Assembly (NCBI GenBank): GCA_963576735.1
Contig: OY755187.1
Coordinates: 9,734,001-9,798,000, forward strand
Length of the DNA stretch: 64,000 nt
Origin: Bedellia somnulentella
Lineage: Eukaryota; Arthropoda; Insecta; Lepidoptera; Bedelliidae
Direction: 5' to 3'
Positions 1 through 11,145 of this stretch are shown here, piece after piece. The notes beneath the pieces were generated by a model. It had not been told where the DNA came from. It worked only from the letters and a program-made list of their open reading frames with translations, and made no database searches. A program made the translations under genes and the position numbers. Numbering within the stretch: the first letter of the stretch is position 1; each line of letters begins with the position of its first letter.

Positions 1-2010
1 AGAAGCAGTTTAAAACTACACCCTGGACTAAAAGTACATTATTTAAATATGAACTTGCATTTATCAAACTATAATTTAGTCACAATTCACAAACATCAAA
101 TTTTTTAATATTTTTGACATTATGCTGTTTAAGTCAGGTAAAATTAACTATTATAATAAATAAATCGTAGTAAGGAAACTTAGACTTAGCTTCACTTATT
201 TTAGAGATTTCATTACTTTTTAACCGACTTCAAAAAAAGGAGTGTTCTCAATTCGACCGGTATATTTTTTTTTTTTTATGTTTGTTCGCCGATTACTTCG
301 CCATTTATTAGAGTTAAACAAGCAGCTCTATCGAGACTTGGCTAGTTTTTTTACAGAATGTTTTTGGTGAGATAAGTTCTTTCTTATTATGATAATTTTG
401 GCAAAGTTAATAATAATTTTCATAATTTTTTATATTGAATACTTGAAAGAAAAGCGTTTATTAATAAGCAAAGAAACATTATATAAAAAATGGTCTTTAA
501 TAAAAAAATACCACTACAAAAACCATAAAAAAGAAAATGATAATTTAATAAATACGTAGGTCACACTATAAGTTTTATTTACTTGAGAATTAAATGACTA
601 CGACAGTCTAAAATTTCAATGTGGCGACAATAGTACCAATTCAGCCGTCAGGCAAGAAAAGTTTGGGGATCTGTATGGTTAAATTAAAGAGTAAAGTTGA
701 CATTGTGTTATGATGGTGTTATACTTAGTTTCAGCTGCTGATGAAAATCACGCGTTGTGTCGTATTTGCTTTCTCCAGTGTCTTAGGCGTAATAATAAAG
801 TTTCATTGCATTATAAAGGTTCATTCAATTAGATTATAACAATTGTACGAAACTTGAGTTTTAGACTTTCTTTATCTGTTTTTTAGCAGATTACTTACTA
901 AAGAAGTACAGAGGCGGCGGTTTCGCTTTTCAAAATAGTCTTGTTGTTATCAGAGATTAGCTCAAGTCTAAATATAACTCATACGTGACTATTCCAATTT
1001 ACAATGCCTAGTTGTTGAAGTTCATTCAAGGCAATCCTATTTATGTAACACGGCATTCACTGAACAAAAATAGTTCACTTGCATTGTGGTGAGTTTGTAG
1101 TGGCACAGAAATGGCTTGTGTAGGTCTATTTTGGTAACCCGGTAAAAGTGAGAATGGGATGGTTCAATAATCTGTTTGGCAACATGGAAAGGAAAAGTCA
1201 AATATGTTCGAGTCCTATAAGACTGCCAGAAGTCTAATTAAAACTAAATGAGAATATGGTGATAAAATTTACATACCATCACACAGGCAGTTGGGGGGAA
1301 ACCATAAGGATTCCCTTTCTAAAAGATTAAGTCATTTAGAAAGCAAAGGGTGAACAGTCATTCAAAGTTAGGCATTTACATTTAAATCATTATATTCATT
1401 ATTGATTGGATAGTCACAGTTTCGGTTGCTTCACGTATTGAAAGTTCAATAAACCCGCAGTTCAATAAACTTATCTTAGCAACTTATCTTCAAATGACTT
1501 CTTGAGACATAAAATCTTTAAATTAACAAAATGTCACTCCTCCCCATTACGGAATTTTTGCTTAGTCTATGGACAAACATATGTTTTTACGCTTAAGTAA
1601 AAGTAAGACTGTACTAATGTAATTCCGAAAGCGTTACTTTTTAGTAGATAGTTAATCCACTTAAGTGAATAGCGCAATCAAATTCGGTGTACTTGTTCAG
1701 AATTCCAACATTGGAAGGAAATGTTAAACCAGTTAGGAACTCGTGTAACAACGTTCGAAAAACTCCGTAACAGCCTGTTACGACGGATAACCTAGCACCG
1801 TACCTAAAGCAGAACTTTGCTAATGAATCCAACTAGTCGATGTTTGGATTGAAACTTCCTTTTTGAGGTATCCTTTTTTGGACTTGATTTAAATTAATTA
1901 ACATAATTTTGGTAGCTTGGTTAGCTGAAGCTGGGGTTTGGTTTCTAATTCGAGATTTTAGTAGTATCGAGCTGGGTTGTCTATATCTTGACGTAATATG
2001 AAGAGAAAAT
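1..2010. other. No gene recognised; AT-rich non-coding stretch
   Basis: I see no convincing coding exon, RNA gene or complete mobile element here. Short open frames exist but none resembles a known family or shows splice context. A transposon-end-like fragment lies at 222-330 (separate entry). It may be intergenic DNA or intron of a gene outside the window. Confidence 0.5.
222..330 (+). mobile_element. Fragment of a dispersed repeat starting ACCGACTTCAAAAAAAGGAG
   Basis: The start (ACCGACTTCAAAAAAAGGAG), then TTCTCAATTCGACCGGTAT, then a T-run and ATGTTTGTTCGCCGATTAC, resembles a dispersed repeat end common in lepidopteran genomes. Only one end is visible and no matching terminus or target duplication was found, so class and extent are uncertain. 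Confidence 0.35.
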
Positions 2011-2014
2011 ATTA

Positions 2015-2163
2015 ATTAAATTTTTTTTTGTTCACGAAAACCTCATGTGGGGATGTATTTATTTCTAATAAATAAAGAAAAGAAAAATTGTGACACCAGC
2101 GGGGATCGAACTCACGACCTCCGGGGATGCGCCCCCGTCGCTCTACCAATTGAGCTATATTGT
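2015..2163 (-). mobile_element. tRNA-derived SINE with well-preserved tRNA-like head
   Basis: On the minus strand the head (about 2162 down to 2088) reads like a tRNA: complementary TGACA/TGTCA ends, a D-arm AGCTCAATTGGTAGAGC (box A) and a T-arm GAGTTCGATCCCC (box B). The middle stem CGGGG/CCCCG closes a six-base loop, which is not a normal anticodon loop, so I call a SINE head and not a functional tRNA. An AT-rich body with ACATCCCCACATGAGG follows to the left and ends in an A-rich stretch near 2022. Part of the body recurs at 2335-2400 and near 62750. Confidence 0.55.
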
Positions 2164-2334
2164 CAATGGCTTCTAGTGCGACATTGTTCTTTCGTTTGTT
2201 TCTTTTGCACTTTTTAAGTAGTGTTAGCGTTCCCTACCTCCGATTTTTTACAAATTCGGAAAGCCACTTGCCTACATTTACAGATAGAGTGCAAATGTTG
2301 AGAACGCCTAACTATCATTTAATTAGAATGTTTT

Positions 2335-2400
2335 TTGTTCATGAAAACCCCATGTGGGGATTATTTCTAATAAATATCCTTTATTTATTAGAGGCTTTTT
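2335..2400 (-). repeat. Second copy of SINE body segment
   Basis: TGTTCATGAAAACCCCATGTGGGG followed by ATTATTTCTAATAAAT matches 2030-2080 closely. This copy lacks the tRNA-like head and looks like a truncated insertion or a local duplication about 300 bp from the first. Confidence 0.5.
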
Positions 2401-2702
2401 TGTGTTTTTTCGTCTTGTCTATAAGAAAGAGGCTCTGAAACTACTCTTCCAATTTTAAATTTATTTCAGCAATAGAAAGCTACAACCTTTAGAAGGAGCA
2501 TAGGCTATATCACCACGCTAAATTTCATAATGAGTGAGCAGTAGTCGAAGAAACCTTAGATATAAGAAAGAGAGCAGTATCCGAGGGAAACAGGAGTGCT
2601 CTGCGCTGCACACAAAAAATAATAAAATGTTGTTTCCTCTCAAACCTGGTAGATATAAAAATGTTATATTATTGTGAACTAACTTTTACTCTATGAACTT
2701 AC

Positions 2703-2965
2703 TTACTTATACTCACGCCCATTATTCCCATTGGGGAAGGCAGAGACTATCGATCGCCACTTAGTACGATCTTGACAAACCTCTCTTGCTTCCCTTACAT
2801 TCATTATCCTTCTCATACATGCTCTTTTATTCTTCTCACTTCGGACCCCCGCCTTTATAAGGACGTTTTCTATCTGGTCCAGAAACGTTTTACGAGGCCG
2901 TCCTCTACTAACATTTCCATCCACATTGGCTCTATATATCTCTTTCAAACAGTGAAACATCGCGA
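2703..2965 (-). pseudogene. LINE ORF2 C-terminal remnant with 3' end
   Basis: The minus strand encodes a basic C-terminal domain of a non-LTR retrotransposon ORF2, containing EIYRANVDGNVSRGRPRKTF, FLDQIENVL, KNKRACMRR, and DRTKWRSIVSAFPNG near the end. The 3' end has GCGTGAGTATAAGTAAGTAAG. Homologous remnants lie at 23960, 30545, 36055, 42725 and 51525, and perhaps 56420. Only the last ~85 codons remain and no reverse transcriptase core is present, so this is a 5'-truncated dead copy. The clade is not assigned; it is RTE/Jockey-like by general appearance only. Confidence 0.7.
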
Positions 2966-3586
2966 TAAGATTCACAGTCATATTATTGATGTGGATCTGT
3001 CATATAATAGTTTGTGTCATTCTAATAGAAGTATAGAGTATACTAAATAATGTCGATCAATGAATTCAATCACAAATTGCCTTTTCAAAAAACATAAAAA
3101 TATTTCGATCAGTAAAATTGCAGTTAAGTTAATTATAGGCGTTTGCCAACAACTTTCAATTAAAGAAAATTGACAGAAAATTTCTTAGAAGCCCTGTAAA
3201 TTAAACAAACAATGTTTCAAATCTGGGTCCAAATATTTTGAAGGTTACTTTTCTTCAAAGTTGATTGTGACTAGAATTGATTTAGAATTCAACATGATGT
3301 AAGAGATTTCACTTAGTCGTACTTACAAAGAAAAAATATTTTTCTGTTTAGTATTAAACTTTCCACTTGGTCTTTTTAAACAGGAAAAGTTTGTAAAAAA
3401 ATGACTAAAATGTTATATTATGTGCTCGTTATTTAATAAAATCGACAGTATTAGTAGTGTATCCAGGCTTTTGTTTCCTGTTGACAAAATGTAGAGTGAT
3501 ATTTATAAGTCTTAGTAAAGATGGCTGATTATACTTGTATACAATAAACCGCTATAAGTTGCTTATTCCCGTTATTTTTGTCGTAA

Positions 3587-3850
3587 TAATACATACACAC
3601 ATACATACATATGCTCACGGCTATAAATCCCTAGAAGGGGTAGCCAGAGCTAAGGAATTGGAAATTCCTCAGCCACGTTTGGAAATTTTAGTGGGGAAAA
3701 GATGGTAAAATAAAGGTTTTCGGTGATGGGTCTCCAACCACATCGCCCAAAAATCCCTTAAAAACTCCAAATCCGTTAGTCGCCTCTTACGTACACCCAC
3801 CGGAAGAAATGGGGTAGTGTTATTCTATGCCGACACTACACAGCAAATAA
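3587..3850 (-). mobile_element. MINE copy (microsatellite-tailed SINE-like element)
   Basis: Full-length minus-strand copy. The (CATA)n tail is on the left, then CTCACGGCTATAAATCCCTA and GGGGTAGCCAGAGC, the GATGGGTCTCCAACC core, AGTCGCCTCTTACG, and the 5' end GCCGACACTACACAGC on the right. Similarity to the other copies runs the whole length. CGTAATAAT occurs on both sides and may be a target duplication. Confidence 0.8.
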
Positions 3851-4335
3851 CACGTAATAACACGTAATAATAATAATGCTAATATACGCATCGTGCATAA
3901 CTACTTATATTATTCGAAACCTATCGAAACCATACTGAGCAGAAATATCTATACTTTACATAAGGTCTAGTTGTGATGCATAATATCAATACATTATGCA
4001 TTATCTTTTAGCAAAGTGCACTTATTTGTCATTTAATTGCCTATAACTTCCTAGTAAATGTTTGATATGTGCTTTGTTTATGGAGAATCTTGACATGCTA
4101 ATTCTATCCATGTTTTGGCATATAAATAAAATAATTTTCTTTATGTATACTTACGGCACATACCCTAAAATTGTTAGCCAGAGATTTGTAACCAACAAAT
4201 AATCAGCCATTTTTTGAAAATAGGAGGTGAAAAATATTCTAATGTATATGGGTAAGGTTCTCTTTAAAGGTTGGTTTTTTAGGATTTACGTACAGGAATA
4301 CATTCATCACACTACAAATAATAACAATGAAATAA

Positions 4336-6830
4336 TTAAATATAATTGTATTCCTTAAATGATTTACATAAATCACAAACCCGTTTCTTAATTCTCAAAT
4401 AACCAATCTCTTTCAAATTTTCCAACCCAATGGCATCATCCGTATTCATTAACTCCTCTAACTCTTCCTTTGTAGATTCCTTCACATCTATCGCCTCGTG
4501 TGACTCTCTTAGAACTACGACGCTTAATATCAAGCATAAGCCATAAGCATATCTTCCATTACTCTTTAGATCAGAGTCCAATTGTGATCTAGGATACACG
4601 GTATCCACATTCATATTGAAATAACTTAGAGACTTTGATAGACACTCATGGTAGTAGTCGACCCAATCGTGGTAGTGGTTTGATCTGGTTTCGTAATCTG
4701 TGCAGTTGAATATTAAGTACATGATGTCTAATGCTGGTGATCCAACTCGGGACACTTGGTAATCTATCATCATGCAATCTATGGGTTCATCATTCTGGAA
4801 AAAGAGTTACACTTATTAATATTTATGTTAGAGACATGATAGTCCAGTGGGTAGAACACCCGCCCTAAAAACAGAAGGGCGTGAGTTCCAATCCTGGGAC
4901 GGGCCTACACCAATTTGTCTTTTCTAAAGTCATATGTTTGGTTAATTTATCATGGTTGCTAACGGTGAGGGAAAACATCGTGAGGAAACCCACATGGCTG
5001 AGTTGTACTTAGTCATGTGACTAAGTACAACACGGCGATAGGCCTGCCCCCTATCACGTGAGTACACTGTCTAAGCAAAACGTGGGTACCTTCTCTGGAA
5101 AACTAGATGGCGCTTGCCATGTGAGTTCAGGAGTATTGGTACCTCTGCCAACCCCTTCGGGGATAAACGGCGTGAACGTTTATGTTATTATGTTATGTTA
5201 TGTATATCATTAGCTGTGTAGTATCGGCTTAGTTCAGACTTTCATCCATAGCATTATATTCTAATAAATAACAAAGTAAATTCATAAATTTCAAATGAAA
5301 TTAAATTATAGTACTAGTAGCCGCGGGTTTCTTAAGAGGTGACTAAGGATATTGGGGCTTTATAAGTAATTTTTGGGCGATGCGGTTGGGGACCCATCAC
5401 CAACAACCTTTGTTTTACAATCTTTTCCTCGCTCAACTTCCAAAGGTGGCTTAGTCGCCTCTTACGAAACTCGTGGGCATAAAGGGGTAGTAACATTCTA
5501 TGCCGGCACTACGGGGCAAACTTTTACCAACTTTACCCTGTGCTTTACTTCAAAGTAGGAGACTTAGTTTCAGTACCATACTGGGGAAACATAAGTGTTT
5601 TGTTTCAACACATGCCAGTAGCTTTTCAGCCCGATGACGACATCTGTCCACTGATACCTCCTAGGCAATATTTTCACATTAACACTTAGTAAACCACTAT
5701 TCACGTGCTTTATATAGTTTTAAGGAAATTCAGTTTTATTTTTTTTATTTTTCAAAAGTCATAATATAGAAGGTAATTTTGGATTCGTGGCCGTGAGTAT
5801 ATGTATGTATTTAAATATTTTTTTATATTACTTACTGTTTCTACAAAATGAAACGAAGAGTAACAAGGGCATAAATAGAAGATCCTGATAATTAAATTGC
5901 CACTTTGCCCTTAGATCTTTCAATACCTTATTCAACTAATGTGATAATTAAATATAAAAACACGAAAATAGATGGCAATTCAAATGCTATTTTGAAGAGA
6001 AATTAAACCGCAAATATAATCATATTTACCTCAAATTTAAACATCAGATTGTTTGTCCAACAGTCGCCTTGCAATATGGCAGAATAAGGAGATTCCAACG
6101 ATGCATTTCGTCTTTCTGCAGCAACATCGAGCATATTTTCTATAGCACCTTTACTAATCTGTTTCTCTTCTTCCGTATCAAATAACGACAGGGTACCTAC
6201 TTCCTTCTTTTTCAAATTTTCTCTACCTCCCTCTGTTTTATGTATCAATGTCCACATATCAAATAATTTATGTTTAAATTCATCGAATGCTTTTGGATCT
6301 TTTGCTTTCAAAACGAATGATAAGGAATGAAACTGCGCCAATTGTTCAAGTACAAGTTTGATTTCTTTGTCTGTTAGAGAAACAAGTTTATCACGTATTT
6401 CGTAACCACTTCGTTTTAGATCTTCCAGAGCTATTATTTCATATGGCGCTTCAACACTAAAACCATAGCATTCCGGATATTTAAATTTTAATAATTCGCA
6501 CTTATTTTTATTATTATTATGTTTTAACAAATCTTTAAATGTAGGCAGTACCTTTGAGTACATTAACGTTTCGTTCATAAACATCACTGGTGTGATCATC
6601 AAAGTTCTTAAAAATTCCTGTGTTGGAGCGATTTTAACAATCATGTGAAATTCTTTATTCGTTTTGTCTTTTGCGATGAATCTCTTAACTGCGGCGATAT
6701 AATTGTCACCCTTTGCCCCCACAGGTTCCACTACAACATAACAATATCGAAAGCCTTGCTTTAATAATATCTCTTCCATAGATCTAAACTGAATGTCACT
6801 TATATTATCCGTATCACCTTTGAAAAACAT
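4336..6830 (-). CDS. EcKinase-like / CHK-kinase-like protein (EcKL), two exons
   Basis: Exon 1 is 6830..6030 and exon 2 is 4794..4336; the 1235 bp intron has GTAAAT at its donor and TTTTTCCAG at its acceptor and is in phase 0. The 419-residue product has the usual length of the insect EcKL/DUF1679 family, which phosphorylates small secondary alcohols such as ecdysteroids or plant toxins (family knowledge; the substrate here is unknown). The N-lobe has KGDNYIAAVKRF; the hinge region reads IIALEDLKRSGYE. The catalytic loop is LQGDCWTNNLMF: D256 and N261 are kept, but the usual His is Gln254. The DFG-like MMIDYQ (D278) and GSPALDIMYLIF begin exon 2. No signal peptide or membrane segment is seen, so it is probably cytosolic. 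The start follows a non-coding, TATA-containing upstream region and opens a family-like N-terminus. Both exons lack stops or frameshifts. No AATAAA is obvious just after the stop. Confidence 0.88.
4833..5214 (+). mobile_element. Full-length tRNA-derived SINE in the EcKL intron
   Basis: The head has a box A (TAGTCCAGTGG) and a near box B (GAGTTCCAATCC), followed by the body GTTGCTAACGGTGAGGGAAA and CATCGTGAGGAAACCCACAT, a CCCCTATCACGTGAGTACAC block, CCCTTCGGGG, and a (TTATG)n tail. It is the most complete of about seven copies. It lies antisense to the EcKL transcript. Confidence 0.75.
5212..5520 (+). mobile_element. Chimeric MINE with a 5' end at both sides
   Basis: A MINE start (GTGTAGTATCGGCTTAG, 5216) is followed by a plus-strand body (5320-5450: AAGAGGTGACTAAGG, GGGCGATGCGGTTGGGGACC, TTCCAAAGGTGG). 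The sequence then switches at about 5451 into the inverted first ~65 bp of a MINE (CTTAGTCGCCTCTTACG to GCCGGCACTACGGGGC). The 3' half and microsatellite tail are missing. It lies within the EcKL intron. Confidence 0.65.
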
Positions 6831-7090
6831 TTTTCACTTTACAACAAACTTTTACACGTGCGATAAAAATATACTAGAATAAGACGCTTTAAGTGGTTGT
6901 AATTGTTTTTATACCGATATTTTAATTTTTATCGTATTTTATCACAATCCGCGCTGATAAAGTTTGTTGGATAAAACATTCTTTGTATTCGATGATTCAG
7001 CGCAAGACAATTAGCAACCTTTAAACTAGATATCGCGTCTGTCATCTCATTCTAACCGATATCGTAACGATAAAATAGCGGTCGTACTAG
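6831..7090 (-). promoter_or_regulatory. Putative EcKL promoter: TATAAAAA and GATA-rich upstream DNA
   Basis: On the minus strand GGTATAAAAAC (about 6914-6905) lies ~80 bp before the EcKL start codon and is a plausible TATA box. Between 6950 and 7080 there are several GATAA or TTATC words, including the palindrome TATCGTAACGATA. GATA factors drive midgut genes in insects, which would suit an EcKL detoxification role; that link is inference. Confidence 0.35.
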
Positions 7091-7096
7091 GCCTCC

Positions 7097-7455
7097 TGTG
7101 TAGTGCCGGCTTAAATAATACCCATTTCTCCTTGCAGGTGTCTTACGAGTCGACTAAAGTAGGCTTTGCAAGTGGTCCGAGACACATCATCAACGATATT
7201 TTATTTTTATAATCTTTTTGCAAATTCTGTGTAGTTTTGGCTCGGAAAAGCCCTATCCCCATTTCTTGCCATGGGTGTTTGTAAGAGGTGACTAAGGGTG
7301 TAAGGGCTTTTTCTTTTAATTTCTTATCCTGAAGCTGCGGTTACTCCTTCTAGGAATTTATAGCTGTGAGTCCTAATTAACTTTTAAATGTGGCTGAGAA
7401 TTTTGCATACCAGGGGCTCTGGATATCCCATATTGGGACTTATGGCCATGAGTTT
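7097..7455 (+). mobile_element. Two degenerate MINE copies in tandem
   Basis: GTGTAGTGCCGGCTTAA at 7099 opens a diverged copy. A second 5' part (GTGTAGTTTTGGCTCGG, TTGCCATGGGTGTTTGTAAG, AGGTGACTAAGGGTG) begins near 7230, and two 3'-like parts follow, ending GGCCATGAGTTTAAATAT. Neither keeps a TATG tail, so these are old copies. Confidence 0.5.
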
Positions 7456-8395
7456 AAATATCAACGTACATACTATATGTCAATAAGTTATATTTTTAAA
7501 TAATAATCCAAACAACAATTAAATGACAGGTCAAATTTTTTTTTACGTGATAATGTGTTGACCGAGACTCGACGCGCGAACCGAGAAGAGATAATAATAA
7601 TAATGTAATCGTCATATATTATTAAAATTTATTAAAATAATTAATGTTTTTTTTTCAACTTTTCAGCTGCTCCTAAGTAATATTTTATTACCAAACCATA
7701 CCTACTTGAATGCTAGGAATATTTTCCAGTTTAATACAAGTCATTGTTTCTTCAAACACGCAAACTGAAGATTATACTGTTACATTTCCACTGAAACTAG
7801 AAATAGCGAAAGAAAAAAGGAACATTCTCTGCTAGGAATAAATCAGCCAGGCCCGCAGGGGAACAAGCTCGAAATCGGGAAATCGTCGTAAATGAAATTT
7901 CTCACTACTACCTATAAAACATAGACGAAATACTGACAGCAAACGTATTGGCATTCTGAGCTCTGCAGACCAAGGTGTAGGGTAGCATTTCTTATGTAGT
8001 GAGAGATGGAATTTTAGAAAAATCCACGCGTGAAATATATTCGGAGGTTACAAATTGAGAGCCAAATATAGTAGTGCGAAGTACGAGCAAAGAGTTTGGT
8101 ATTGTGGATAAAAAGGCTATGTTCCTAACGAAGTAGGGAGGCTATGTTTACGCAACAAATAAATGACAGACATGCGGTTTTTTTTTTCAGTTAATGAACT
8201 ATAAATGGCTTTTATTTGTTGTACATTGACAGAAAAGTTTAGTATACAAACTATGTTATGTAATGTTGGTTGTTACTGATTGGTGGCTGCATTTTTCGAA
8301 GAAAAAACTGCACTGAATAATGGTAGGCTTAATTAACCATTTTCCTACTACAAAAGCAAAACATATGAAGATGTACGTTACATTTAAACTTATTT
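7456..8395. other. No gene recognised
   Basis: AT-rich DNA with no exon-like frame, RNA gene or recognisable repeat. Confidence 0.4.
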
Positions 8396-8545
8396 CAAAC
8401 GTTCACGCAGTATATCACTGAATGGGTTGGCAGAGCTACGTATACTTCTAAATATCACGTGACATTGCCACCTGGTAAACCCACGTTTTGCTTGGACAGG
8501 GTACTGTGTGTACACCTGCTAGGGGGCAGGCATGGCAGGATTCTG
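8396..8545 (-). mobile_element. Fragment of the TTATG-tailed SINE
   Basis: Reading minus, this matches the SINE 3' half: GGGGGCAGGC on the right, then CCACGTTTTGCTTGGACAGG, ATATCACGTGACATTG, and GGGTTGGCAGAGCTACG with AAACGTTCACGC on the left. The tRNA head and tail repeat are absent. Confidence 0.5.
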
Positions 8546-9225
8546 TCCTATATCTCCTGTCTAAAAGTATCGTATATGAGTAGTCTTAGTTTAAACGCCA
8601 CTTTACCTCTTTTATTTAAATTATTGTTTTGGCTACTTACCATGAACAATCTTTCAGATCAGCATCAGGTCAAACTTTGCACCATTATAACACGGCGGTA
8701 TTTATATTTTTGTAAAGATTTTAATGATGGCTTAAATAAGTGTTACTACATAAATATATAATACAAATAAAGAGACAGTATCCCGTGCATCCTCTAATGA
8801 TAGCAATTGAGTTATTATAAAATTTTAACACTAGGGTATTATCTGTCTTTATTTATCATGGTACAAGTGAAAGACTTATTGCTACTATATTTCCCCAAAG
8901 ATGCATGCTAGTTCCCTACTATGTCTTGTGAGTTCAATAATCATGAGACAAAATAAATTATTTAAGTAAAATAATCACATTTAAACTTTGCGATCATACC
9001 ACAAATTGTATAGTTCTTTCAACGGTAACAAATCTACATATGACATGATACATGACTTCCTTTTTGACAATCACTTGTAAATAATTGATTTTAATACTAG
9101 GCTTGTTATTAAGAAGATAGTCATATATCCACCTGGACACGAATGTCATTAATTTCATAATTTGTTTGCCATATAAATATTATACAAGCTTGTAAAACAA
9201 TGAATCAAGAAAGAGTAGTCATGAA
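8546..9225. other. No gene recognised
   Basis: Non-coding and AT-rich; no repeat or exon that I can support. Confidence 0.4.
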
Positions 9226-9241
9226 ATCTCCCGCGTGTAAC

Positions 9242-9341
9242 TTGTACCATTCCCATGGCACGCGCTAACTCCACTGTCCCACGGCCACGGTCGCGTTCAG
9301 TTCTCAGACTGGTTCAGGGAAACCATTTACATGAGAATTTC
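9242..9341 (+). promoter_or_regulatory. GC-rich module 1 of the 9.2-15 kb array
   Basis: The first 59 bases are identical to 9812-9870 (module 2). It contains CCATTCCCATGGCACGCGCT, which includes GGCACGCGCT, close to the Hairy/E(spl)-type bHLH repressor site GGCACGCGMC. It ends in an inverted repeat TTCTCA (9301-9306) / TGAGAA (9332-9337). It is an island in AT-rich DNA with no coding frame. Regulatory or RNA function is inference. Confidence 0.45.
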
Positions 9342-9475
9342 ATAGTGATAAAAATTCCGTTCCTTCCTTACTTTATTTTTCATCCTAAATATGGTTCTTA
9401 CTTTTAGTGATAAGACCAACAAAACAACACACAATAACATTGTAAAACTTTAATTTATTGTAAGACATTTATTCT

Positions 9476-9712
9476 TATTTATTTGTTGTTAACGGTGAGG
9501 AAACCCACATGGCTGAGTTGTACTTAGTCATGTGACAGTGTATTCGTACAAAACGGCGATAGGCCTGCCCCCTATCACGTGAGTACACTGTCCATGCAAA
9601 ACGTGGGTACTCTGAACACCAGGTGACAAAGTCACGTGATGTTCAGAAGTATTAGTACCTCTGCCAACCCCTTCGGGGATATTCGGCGTGAACGTTTATG
9701 TTATGTTATGTT
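9476..9712 (+). mobile_element. 5'-truncated TTATG-tailed SINE with 11-bp target duplication
   Basis: It starts inside the body (TTAACGGTGAGGAAACCCAC) and runs through CCCCTATCACGTGAGTACAC and CCCTTCGGGG to the (TTATG)n tail. It is flanked by ACATTTATTCT at 9465-9475 and 9713-9723, a clear target-site duplication, as expected for insertion by LINE machinery. It separates modules 1 and 2, so their spacing before insertion was about 320 bp. Confidence 0.8.
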
Positions 9713-9811
9713 ACATTTATTCTCCACGCAACTATTCTAAATAAGAAAAATCAGTAGTAAAATCTCACACCAGATGCACGAAACGCTAACACTCTTCCAA
9801 AAGCTTTTAAA

Positions 9812-9913
9812 TTGTACCATTCCCATGGCACGCGCTAACTCCACTGTCCCACGGCCACGGTCGCGTTCAGTTCCCAGACTGGTCCTGGGAAACAATTTAC
9901 ATGGGAACTGAAC
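9812..9913 (+). promoter_or_regulatory. GC-rich module 2 of the array, with a perfect 12-bp inverted repeat
   Basis: Near copy of module 1. GTTCAGTTCCCA (9865-9876) and TGGGAACTGAAC (9902-9913) form perfect 12-bp arms. The first 59 bases are unchanged from module 1, while the arm change C to T in module 1 is matched by G to A on the opposite arm. Confidence 0.45.
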
Positions 9914-9934
9914 ACTTCCCAAATTCCGTTTGCA

Positions 9935-9953
9935 TATATATATATATATATTT
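9935..9953. repeat. (AT)n microsatellite
   Basis: Short TATATATATATATATATA run just after module 2. Confidence 0.6.
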
Positions 9954-10547
9954 ACATCACACTTATTCTTATAAACGAAAAACTTTTGTTTGAGTGTGTG
10001 TTTGTTTGTGAGAGATGGATGTTTTATACAGTGATAGTTTATTATTAATTATTAATTTTACCGTAAGGATTGAGAAGGTTACTTCGGTAGAGTATTCCCT
10101 GATACACTGAAAGAGAGCCTATCTCTACATTACGAGTATATAGAAACTTTACCACATAACTGAATATATTTACAGTCACAGAGGTTGTTGAACCTTCAAA
10201 TAGTTCACCCCACTTATTTTACCAGTAATTAAAAGCGATGAGATACCTCTTCCTTTCTTCATTTGGTTATATATTGAGTGACAAAATGTTTAAAAAAAGC
10301 TTTTCGTAATATAAAATATTTTAGAGAACAAGACTTTATTACGGTCAAAATAACTAAGAATGTTCTGTTGTAATATTTCTATGCCTTAGGTTTTATATTC
10401 AAGAACTGTTTATACAACACAAAACAAAAGAACTATACTGATAAAACACCAACCATTCTGTACAACTTCACTCTCAAATGAAAAACAAACACTTATCCGT
10501 CGCGTGTGAAACATTTAAAATATGAATGTGAAAAATCCTGTGTTTGC

Positions 10548-10630
10548 TGGCGCGATGTTAACCCAACGCTACCGCGCGCGCCAACCTTGTCCCTATGTTT
10601 ACTGTAGGGTTCTTTTAGACCCGGAATTTT
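10548..10630 (+). promoter_or_regulatory. Weak GC-rich module (possible module 3)
   Basis: Contains CAACGCTACCGCGCGCGCC followed by AACCTTGTCCC and GTAGGGTTC, which loosely recalls the CACGCGCTAAC ... GTTCCCA order of the other modules. The match is much weaker, so membership is uncertain. Confidence 0.2.
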
Positions 10631-11145
10631 AATATATACGGCTGAGAATTTGTCGAGGTGCGTGGGACTTTTTAACTGATCCATTTTACCTGGAATGCAG
10701 ACATGTTCATTAAGTCTGAATAAATTAAGAGGGTTTTTGGATTAAACGCGTTTTTGTAACGTTTTAATTTGTTTTAAAATGATATTTTTTGTTGAAGATC
10801 TTATTTATAATTTTGAATCCAGTGTTTTTAGCGAGGTTTATTATTCACTTGAAAATTGAACACACTCAAAACTTAAGATAATTTATTTTGTGATTCTGAT
10901 GTGTCACTATCTGCACTAAAGTTGTCAAGATATAAAAAATTATACGGTCACAAACTATTTAGATAAAATTTAAGCATTTCTAATAACAATGCACAAACAC
11001 AAATTTTCAAAATACTAATGCAAAATAATCAAAATTAGTATTTCAGTAATAACTAACACCTTCTTAAATAAACCATAATCCACTTACCGCAACTAAAACC
11101 AACATTAAACGCTTTATAATTTCTTCCACGAGCATATTTTATAGA

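Noticed and set aside
2088..2162. Functional tRNA gene on the minus strand
   Set aside because: Box A and box B are good, but the anticodon loop has six bases and cannot be given a normal anticodon; a SINE-like body follows.
10493..10684. 63-codon minus-strand frame
   Set aside because: No family resemblance, no splice or promoter context; consistent with chance.
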